A stretch of DNA of 5,324 bases from Chloroflexota bacterium (GTDB lineage: Bacteria > Chloroflexota > Dehalococcoidia > Lucifugimonadales > Lucifugimonadaceae). Shown piece by piece: positions 1 to 4,826 of this stretch. Numbering within the stretch: position 1 is the stretch's first letter; every line of letters begins with the position of its first letter. Under the pieces are notes generated by a model that ran no database searches, was not told the DNA's origin, and saw nothing but the letters and a program-made list of their open reading frames with translations. The DNA is taken from contig JACQUF010000336.1 in the NCBI GenBank assembly GCA_016210435.1, positions 1 through 5,324 on the forward strand, given 5' to 3'. The position numbers were made by a program, and so were the translations under genes.

Positions 1-133
1 CGTCGGGGTTGTAGCCGCCGCACTGTTCGACAGCCACTGAGCCGCCGGAATGCTTAGAAAATAGGCCCGAGAGAGGTTCGGCGAATTCGCCGGGCGCCTT
101 GATGGAAATCTCAAGCCACCGGGCGCCGGACAC
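1..133 (-). CDS. prmA: Ribosomal protein L11 methyltransferase, N-terminal fragment (runs off the left edge)
   Basis: PrmA uses S-adenosylmethionine to methylate ribosomal protein L11 in the cytoplasm. Only the first 44 codons are in the window; the gene continues past base 1. The reading frame begins with GTG at 133-131 and gives VSGARWLEISIKAPGEFAEP, then a stretch ending in CGGYNPD. The W-L-E-I-S-I opening, followed by a helix of the E-x-x-x-x-L-S-G-L-F type and a G-G-x-x-V-E strand, matches the N-terminal L11-recognition domain of PrmA; the methyltransferase domain would lie outside. No other start codon occurs in frame between this GTG and the dnaJ stop. The gap to dnaJ is 19 bp, so the two are probably cotranscribed; dnaJ-prmA is a known order in Firmicutes. 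No Shine-Dalgarno sequence precedes the GTG. The identity rests on a short segment, but the neighbour supports it strongly. Confidence 0.8.
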   Translation of the reverse strand, partial: MSGARWLEISIKAPGEFAEPLSGLFSKHSGGSVAVEQCGGYNPD

Positions 134-152
134 CGAGGAAACGCGGTTTGAA

Positions 153-1301
153 CTAGCCGTCCGAGGCTTCTCCGTAAATCGCGTCCCTGATCTTCCCGAA
201 CAGGCCGCCCTTGCCTCCGCGTCCGTTCGAGCGGGCCGCTGCGCTGGGCTCGAGCGTTTCTGAAAGCTGCTCCAGAAGCTGTCGCTGCCGTGCGGAAAGC
301 TTCTCCGGCACCGCAACTTCCACCCGCACGAGGAGGTCGCCGCGCCGCCCGCTGTTGATGTCGGGCACGCCTTCGCCCCGGATGCGGAAAACCGCGCCGG
401 ACTGCGTGCCGGGTGGGATCTTCACCGCCTTCGAAGCCTTCAGGGTCGGGACTTCAACGGTCGCTCCGAGCGCGGCCTGCGCCAGGTTGATGCCCATCTC
501 GATCAGGAGGTCGTTCTCTTCCCGTTCGAACAGCTCATGCGGCTTGACCGTGACGTACAAATAGAGATCGCCCTGAGGCGACCCGGGATCGCCGGGCTCA
601 CCCTCGCCGCTGAGTCTGATCCGGGTACCTTCTTCGATGCCCGCGGGTACGTTGACGAAGAGCGATCTCCGCTCCCGCTTGCGGCCCCTTCCGCCACAGT
701 CCTTGCAGGCGACCTGGACGATCCGGCCCAGTCCGTTGCAGGTCGAGCAGGTGCTGATCTGAGCAAACTGGCCAAAGATATTGCGCTGGACCCGGCGGAC
801 CTGCCCGCTGCCGCCGCAGGTTGAGCAGCGGACCGGCGGGTGGTCCGGTTCAGAGCGGGTGCCGGTGCAGCGTTCGCAGGCTTCTTCGCGCTCGACTTCG
901 ATCTTCTTTTCGGCGCCAAAGACGGCTTCCTCGAACTCGAGCGTGATGTGCATCTCGAGGTCGCGGCCGGGCCGCGGCCCGCGCCTGGTAGCCGCTTCTC
1001 CGCCGAAGAACGCGTCGAAGATATCCCCGAACCCGCCAAAGTTCTCGAATCCCGAGAACCCCGCGCCGGCCTGCGCGTGCGTTCCAACGTGACCAAAGCG
1101 GTCGTACGTCGCGCGCTTTTCGGTGTCGTTAAGGACCTGGTAAGCCTCGGTGATCTCTTTGAATTTCTCCGAGGCGCCCGGGGTCTTGTTACGGTCGGGA
1201 TGAAACTCGAGCGCGAGCCGGCGGTAGGCCTTCTTTATGTCCTCCGCCGTGGCGTCTTTCGGGAGACCCAGGACTTCGTAGTAGTCGCGCTTCGTTGTCA
1301 T
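153..1301 (-). CDS. dnaJ: Chaperone protein DnaJ (type I Hsp40)
   Basis: DnaJ is the cochaperone that delivers unfolded substrates to DnaK and stimulates its ATPase; it acts in the cytoplasm. The 382-residue product has every type I part in order. The J domain covers about residues 6-70, with the catalytic HPD at 34-36. A Gly/Phe-rich linker spans about 73-101. The zinc-finger domain spans about 142-206, with four Cys pairs at 142/145, 159/162, 185/188 and 199/202. The C-terminal substrate-binding domains reach about residue 335, followed by a Gly/Lys-rich tail. The first zinc motif is CERCTGTR, with Arg replacing the usual last Gly of CxxCxGxG; all eight Cys are present. The ATG at 1301 opens the usual M-x-x-K-R-D-Y-Y-E-V-L start. 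No clear Shine-Dalgarno sequence precedes it. It lies downstream of hrcA in the same orientation and just upstream of prmA; no dnaK or grpE is adjacent. Length is normal. Confidence 0.97.
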   Translation of the reverse strand: MTTKRDYYEVLGLPKDATAEDIKKAYRRLALEFHPDRNKTPGASEKFKEITEAYQVLNDTEKRATYDRFGHVGTHAQAGAGFSGFENFGGFGDIFDAFFGGEAATRRGPRPGRDLEMHITLEFEEAVFGAEKKIEVEREEACERCTGTRSEPDHPPVRCSTCGGSGQVRRVQRNIFGQFAQISTCSTCNGLGRIVQVACKDCGGRGRKRERRSLFVNVPAGIEEGTRIRLSGEGEPGDPGSPQGDLYLYVTVKPHELFEREENDLLIEMGINLAQAALGATVEVPTLKASKAVKIPPGTQSGAVFRIRGEGVPDINSGRRGDLLVRVEVAVPEKLSARQRQLLEQLSETLEPSAAARSNGRGGKGGLFGKIRDAIYGEASDG

Positions 1302-1343
1302 CAGGAACCAGGGCGGTGATAAGCCGCAAGCAGCAAAACGTCC

Positions 1344-1373
1344 AACCTAGATTATAGGGGCCGGGGCGGTCAA
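1344..1373 (-). promoter_or_regulatory. Candidate dnaJ promoter in the hrcA-dnaJ gap
   Basis: Reading leftward in the 114-bp gap, TTGACC (1368-1373) is followed after 18 bp by TAGGTT (1344-1349). A perfect TATAAT (1351-1356) sits between them, only 11 bp from TTGACC. Either hexamer could be the -10. TAGGTT has proper spacing and is the same -10 seen before hrcA, within a shared CTAGGTTGRACG block. TATAAT is the better hexamer but lacks a recognisable -35 at 17 bp (GAGGCT). No CIRCE repeat is present here, so this promoter would not be under direct HrcA control. Prediction from sequence only. Confidence 0.55.
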
Positions 1374-1415
1374 AGCCTCGTACGTAACTACGCGACTTGA
1401 GGGGGGATTGTGGGC

Positions 1416-2462
1416 CTAGCTTTCGCTGTCGCGCGCCCGCCGGCCAAGGTAGACCTCGGCGACCATTTCGGTGAGCATCGATGACGTGAATCCGACCACC
1501 GGAAGGGCCTGATGGTAGGGGAGGCGCGTCGGGCCGATCAGGCCGACCGCGCCTGACGCGTGCCCGGGACTGCCGTAGCGGGACACGATTACGCTGAACT
1601 CCCTCAATGACTGTTTGCTGTTTTCCGCCCCGATGACCACCATCACGGCGCCGTCGGAGGGTGCTTCGGCCGCGACAGCCGTGATCGTGTCGTCATCGAG
1701 CGCCTCTGCGAGTTCCCTTGCCGGTCCGGGCCTTGCAAGTTCGGGCTGCTCGAACAGCGCCGAGAGGCCTTCCACGACGTAGTCGGGCGTCGAGGAAGCT
1801 TCTTCCTCTCGCAGCATGTCCACCATGGCATCGATTACGGCGTGCTCGAATGGCGACAGGCGCTCCCGCTTATCGCCTGCGATCTCCTCGGCGGTCCGGC
1901 CGGCAAACAGGCGCACCAGCTTGTTGCGTGCGTGCTCTAGCTGGTCAGGCGATGTCGGGGTTTCCACTGGGACCAGTTGCCGCAGGACCTGGGCGCCCTG
2001 AAGGATCAGGACCAGCAACACAGTGAAGTCGTGGATCTGTAGGAGCTCCAGCTGATTTACACGGGTCGTGTTCGGGCGAGGCGCGGTCGCGAACGCGAGC
2101 GTGCCGACGACTTCGGACATCATCGATGCTGCCGTGCGGGCCCACTGCTCGAGATCACGATGGACCTGTTCGAGCGCGCCTTCCAGCGCGGCCCGCTCGG
2201 CTTCGTCGAGCGAGCGCGACGGCGGCAGGGTCTCCACGTAGAACCGGTAGCCCTTGTCGGCAGGGATGCCGCCGGCAGACGTGTGGGGCCTGATGATGTA
2301 GCCCTCGTCCTCCAGCTTAACCATATCGTTGCGGATGGTCGCGGGGCTGATTCCCAGGCCGTGATGACGCGCGAGCGTCAGCGAGCCGACTGGTGCGCAG
2401 CTTGCGATGTAGTCGGCCACGATCAGCTTGAGGATGTCGGCTGTGCGCTGGCCTAGTGCCAT
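1416..2462 (-). CDS. hrcA: Heat-inducible transcription repressor HrcA
   Basis: HrcA is a cytoplasmic dimeric repressor that binds CIRCE operators and blocks heat-shock genes; its activity depends on the GroE chaperonin in known systems. With the ATG at 2462 the product is 348 residues, a normal family length. The N-terminal winged helix begins MALGQRTADILKLIVADYI, then carries PVGS (about 24-27), the recognition segment SPATIRNDMVKLEDEGYI (39-56) and PHTSAGGIPADKGYRFYVE (59-77). The middle and C-terminal parts carry the GAF-like region, including IGAEN (277-281) and GLIGPTRLPYHQAL (307-320). An upstream in-frame ATG at 2492 would add ten residues (MEFTPVGGAD), but it abuts the CIRCE half-site and has no ribosome site, whereas 2462 has GGGGG seven bases upstream. 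Oddity: the usual SAGR-x-PT reads SAGG-I-PA. It is autoregulated by the adjacent CIRCE and followed by dnaJ. Confidence 0.96.
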   Translation of the reverse strand: MALGQRTADILKLIVADYIASCAPVGSLTLARHHGLGISPATIRNDMVKLEDEGYIIRPHTSAGGIPADKGYRFYVETLPPSRSLDEAERAALEGALEQVHRDLEQWARTAASMMSEVVGTLAFATAPRPNTTRVNQLELLQIHDFTVLLVLILQGAQVLRQLVPVETPTSPDQLEHARNKLVRLFAGRTAEEIAGDKRERLSPFEHAVIDAMVDMLREEEASSTPDYVVEGLSALFEQPELARPGPARELAEALDDDTITAVAAEAPSDGAVMVVIGAENSKQSLREFSVIVSRYGSPGHASGAVGLIGPTRLPYHQALPVVGFTSSMLTEMVAEVYLGRRARDSES

Positions 2463-2482
2463 ATCAGCGCCCCCAACAGGGG
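2463..2482 (-). promoter_or_regulatory. hrcA ribosome binding site within a small inverted repeat
   Basis: On the minus strand GGGGG (2470-2474) lies 7 bases before the ATG at 2462 and can pair with the anti-Shine-Dalgarno core through one G-U pair, so it decides the hrcA start. The same G run is the 3' arm of a perfect CCCC-TGTT-GGGG inverted repeat (2471-2482). In the mRNA this 4-bp GC stem could mask the site. Whether it matters in vivo is unknown. Confidence 0.45.
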
Positions 2483-2492
2483 TAAATTCCAT

Positions 2493-2519
2493 TTAGCAGT
2501 CGAGAGCGTCGACTGCCAA
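2493..2519 (-). promoter_or_regulatory. CIRCE-type operator (HrcA binding site), variant half-sites
   Basis: The + strand shows TTAGCAGTC, a 9-bp spacer (2502-2510), then GACTGCCAA. The half-sites are inverted repeats with one mismatch, and the 9-N9-9 layout is exactly that of CIRCE (consensus TTAGCACTC-N9-GAGTGCTAA). Each arm differs from consensus by the same C/G exchange at position 7, and the right arm also has C for T. It lies between the hrcA promoter -10 and the hrcA start, beginning a few bases after the expected transcription start, which is the usual repressing position. It predicts HrcA autoregulation and heat induction of hrcA, and possibly of dnaJ by read-through. Confidence 0.9.
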
Positions 2520-2529
2520 ATCTGCGTTC

Positions 2530-2558
2530 AACCTAGCATGCGCGGTCGCGAGCGTCAA
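2530..2558 (-). promoter_or_regulatory. hrcA promoter (sigma-70 type)
   Basis: On the minus strand TTGACG (2553-2558) is followed by exactly 17 bp and then TAGGTT (2530-2535). TGC directly precedes the -10, which is an extended -10 (TGn) arrangement. The -35 matches TTGACA in five of six positions and the -10 matches TATAAT in three of six. The predicted start, near 2523, lies just upstream of the CIRCE, so a bound repressor would block initiation or early elongation. Confidence 0.75.
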
Positions 2559-2585
2559 GAAAATCGGCGGGTTCCCCATCGCCCG

Positions 2586-2591
2586 TAGAAT
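2586..2591 (+). promoter_or_regulatory. Candidate -10 element of the MBL-fold gene, possibly leaderless
   Basis: TAGAAT matches TATAAT in five of six positions and ends 9 bp before the ATG at 2601. Initiation at the usual 6-9 bp downstream would fall on or next to that ATG, giving little or no leader. No Shine-Dalgarno sequence lies upstream of the ATG, which agrees with this. No -35 box is recognisable at 16-18 bp, so the call is tentative. Confidence 0.4.
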
Positions 2592-2600
2592 GTGAAAACG

Positions 2601-3239
2601 ATGGAAATCCGCTGGCTTGGCCATTCTTGCTTTCTGGTGACTTCAGGGCCGCACGAGGTCTATTTCGAGCCATACGCCGGGCTCGAACACCCCAAGGGCA
2701 AGGAAGACGGCTCCACGGTGGTTACCTTCAGCCACTCCGGGGTGCTCAGGGAGCACAGGAACGAATGGGGAAAATTCGCCCACCTCCTTGAAGGACCTGG
2801 CGAATACGAGATCGCCGCGCTCGCCTTCCGCGGGATTGCAACACCCATGACGAACCGCAACGGGACGCGCGGCTTGAATACCATCTACGTCCTGGAGGCC
2901 GAAGGCGTGATGGTCTGCCACATGGGGGTGCTGACCGGGAAGCTCGCGACGCCGGCGTTGCAGGCCATCGGCAACGTGGACGTGCTGATGATGCCCGCGG
3001 GTGGTCCAGGCGTCCTGGGCGTGGATGAGGCTGCTTCGGTGGTGCGGGCCCTCGAACCGGACATCGTCGTGCCCATGCACTATGTCGCCTCGGCGGGTCC
3101 CGAAGGGATGGGGCCGATTCCACAGCTGCTCAAGGAGCTCGGGGTATCGGCGGCCGAGCCCGCGCCACGGCTCAATGTCACCAGAAACAACCTGCCTGAG
3201 GAGTTACGGGTCACGGTGCTGCGACCCAGCCCGCAGTAA
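2601..3239 (+). CDS. UlaG-like metallo-beta-lactamase-fold protein with degenerate metal site
   Basis: The 212-residue product belongs to the MBL-fold, UlaG-like group of small cytoplasmic proteins. It opens MEIRWLGHSCFLV, as the group does, and keeps LEGPGEYEI (63-71), a VCHMG strand (105-109), a MPAGGPG turn and a late VPMHY strand (157-161). In relatives the metal-binding loop after the T-x-S-H strand reads HxHxDH or HDHPGH; here it reads HSGVLREH (45-52), so only the first His aligns. The Asp normally following the C-H-x-G strand is Val110. The late His160 remains. A conventional two-metal hydrolase is therefore unlikely; a noncatalytic or altered role is inferred. No substrate can be assigned. 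A GTG at 2592 would add three residues but overlaps the space just after the candidate -10. The gene diverges from hrcA and converges on the NicO gene. No frameshift is evident. Confidence 0.85.
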   Translation: MEIRWLGHSCFLVTSGPHEVYFEPYAGLEHPKGKEDGSTVVTFSHSGVLREHRNEWGKFAHLLEGPGEYEIAALAFRGIATPMTNRNGTRGLNTIYVLEAEGVMVCHMGVLTGKLATPALQAIGNVDVLMMPAGGPGVLGVDEAASVVRALEPDIVVPMHYVASAGPEGMGPIPQLLKELGVSAAEPAPRLNVTRNNLPEELRVTVLRPSPQ

Positions 3240-3259
3240 GGTCGGTTCCTGACCAGGAT

Positions 3260-4822
3260 TCAGATGAGCCCTGCCTGGCGGGCAGCACGCCAGATCAGCA
3301 GCAGCCCGGCGGCGATTACGATCAGCGCGGTCGCCCACGGCAGCGAGCGATTTAGCTTCTGAAGCGCCGGGAAGCGGGGCGCAAGCCGTGCTTCGAAGAC
3401 TCCACGCCCCCTGACGAGCAAAAGCCCGACGCCCATGAGTACCGCGGCCATTCCGAGGCCGAACGCGGCGACGAGTCCCAGCCCCAGGGCAACGCGATTC
3501 AGCGAGATCGCTGCGAGCCAGATTATGAGGGCCGAAGCCGAGGGTATCGCCCCGTCAGCGAGCCCGACCGCGACGAGGCTGCGCCAGGTGACCGTCGTCG
3601 GCGCAGTCTGGACGCGCTCATGTACGTGGCTGTGGCCCTCCGTCGCCGGGTTCCCAGTCGCATGGATCTCTCGCTCATCCGGTGGATGGGAATCATCGTG
3701 CGTGTGGGAGTGATGGTGACCCCGATCTAATCGAGAATGGCGTTGTCCGGGGAGAGGCAGGCGAAGCCGGTCCCCGGTAAGTCTCGATATGAGCAGCCAC
3801 AGGCCGATCCCAAAGACGATCGCGCCGGCGCCAAATCCCATCCACGGATACACGGTCTCTGGCGTGAACGTTGAGGCCGCGTAGAGAGTTGCCGCCCCAA
3901 GGCTGAGCACGCCCGCGGTGTGGGCGACCGCAACGGTGAGACCCAGTAGCGCGGCATGTCGCAAGGTGCCTCTGGTTCCCACAAGAAAGGCGGCCATGAT
4001 CGTCTTCCCGTGTCCAGGAGTCAGCGCATGAAAGCTCCCGATCCCCGCCGCGAGGAGCAGAGCCAGTACGACCACACCCGCGTTGAGATGATCTCGGCGC
4101 AGGAGCCGCGATAACGGGTCTGTGCCGCCCCGCGCGCCGGGTGTCGGGACCAGCTCCCGTACCGTCGTCGGCGGAACGGATGAGACTTCCACGGAGACGA
4201 ATTTCACGGTGGCCGATCGGACGTCCAACGGGCTGGAGAGGCTGTTGTCCGGATACGATCGCAGGTCGTCGGACAGGGTTGTCTCGGGCACCGTGGAAGA
4301 AACGAGCCTCGCGCCCTGCCCTGCGATCGCCACGATCTCCTTCCATCCAAGCCGGTCAGGGTAGTTCCGCTCCTCGTAGATGAGCGTCCATGGACCGCTC
4401 CCCGGCCGGTCGGGAAGGGTTGCCGAGAATGCCGCTTCGATACGAAGTGTGGCAAGTCCGCCCTGGCCTGGCGGGAAGGAAAGCTCGCGTTCCGTAACCG
4501 TGAGTCTGACGGGGTCGCCGTCCAGGAAGAGTGAAAGGCCGTCTTTCAGGGCTTCCACCTGCCTCGCGAGGTATGTCTCTGCCTCGGAAGGGTCGACCAC
4601 CTGATTTCGATCGACGTCGATACCGCGTAACTCCTGGAACGCCGGGATTTCCGCCATGTCAAGCACGTAGCCGACCTTCACTTCGGCCTGGCGAACCTCG
4701 ATCCGGCTGAAGCGGTTGATCGTGAAGTTGCCGAGCGGATGAGCAGCCGCGATCCGTGCTGCGAATGGTCCCTGCGCGAGAAGAGCGAGAAGCAAGACTA
4801 GGGCGAGCAGCAGTCGCTTCAC
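3260..4822 (-). CDS. Exported-domain NicO/RcnA-type nickel-cobalt transporter-like membrane protein
   Basis: Predicted inner-membrane protein of 520 residues from the GTG at 4822. Residues 1-27 form a signal peptide (KR, a Leu-rich core, then AAA), with mature protein expected to begin HPLGNFTINRF. An extracytoplasmic domain follows to about 240; it contains DVDRNQVVDPSE (69-80), a good EF-hand-like loop with acidic or Asn ligands at positions 1, 3, 5, 9 and 12. The C-terminal half has about six hydrophobic segments and NicO-family motifs: HALTPGHGKT (265-274), VAVAHTAGVLSLGA (297-310), and a His-rich loop (about 362-401, eleven His). The segment ADGAIPSASAL (422-432) aligns with the usual GGxxPCPSAL but lacks the Cys-Pro. 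A metal-efflux or uptake role is inferred from the family; the actual substrate is not shown. A longer in-frame start at 4888 would overlap the upstream TPR gene by 62 bp and put a basic tail before the signal peptide. GTG 4822 lies 4 bp after the TPR stop. Confidence 0.85.
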   Translation of the reverse strand: MKRLLLALVLLLALLAQGPFAARIAAAHPLGNFTINRFSRIEVRQAEVKVGYVLDMAEIPAFQELRGIDVDRNQVVDPSEAETYLARQVEALKDGLSLFLDGDPVRLTVTERELSFPPGQGGLATLRIEAAFSATLPDRPGSGPWTLIYEERNYPDRLGWKEIVAIAGQGARLVSSTVPETTLSDDLRSYPDNSLSSPLDVRSATVKFVSVEVSSVPPTTVRELVPTPGARGGTDPLSRLLRRDHLNAGVVVLALLLAAGIGSFHALTPGHGKTIMAAFLVGTRGTLRHAALLGLTVAVAHTAGVLSLGAATLYAASTFTPETVYPWMGFGAGAIVFGIGLWLLISRLTGDRLRLPLPGQRHSRLDRGHHHSHTHDDSHPPDEREIHATGNPATEGHSHVHERVQTAPTTVTWRSLVAVGLADGAIPSASALIIWLAAISLNRVALGLGLVAAFGLGMAAVLMGVGLLLVRGRGVFEARLAPRFPALQKLNRSLPWATALIVIAAGLLLIWRAARQAGLI

Positions 4823-4826
4823 GAAA

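Noticed and set aside
1..40. Short + strand frame ending in TGA at 38-40, as a possible 3' end of a rightward gene
   Set aside because: Only 12 codons are visible, with no recognisable family, and the minus strand there reads clearly as PrmA.
79..92. 14-bp perfect palindrome CGGCGAATTCGCCG
   Set aside because: It falls inside the prmA coding sequence and is a single occurrence; most likely chance from codon choice.
840..1319. A 159-codon open frame on the + strand opposite dnaJ
   Set aside because: It lies wholly antisense to a full, well-conserved dnaJ, has no recognisable domain, and is explained by high-GC codon bias.
2463..2492. hrcA starting at the upstream ATG at 2492
   Set aside because: That ATG abuts the CIRCE arm, has no ribosome site and adds residues not typical of HrcA. 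The ATG at 2462 has a G run at 7 bp.
3247..3258. TCCTG-AC-CAGGA inverted repeat between the convergent genes as a terminator
   Set aside because: The stem is at most 5 bp with a 2-base loop and no U-tract follows; it is too weak to call in a 20-bp gap.
3693..4346. A 217-codon frame on the minus strand within the NicO gene
   Set aside because: It is an out-of-frame shadow of the NicO-type protein, Arg/Gly/Pro-rich, with no family resemblance.
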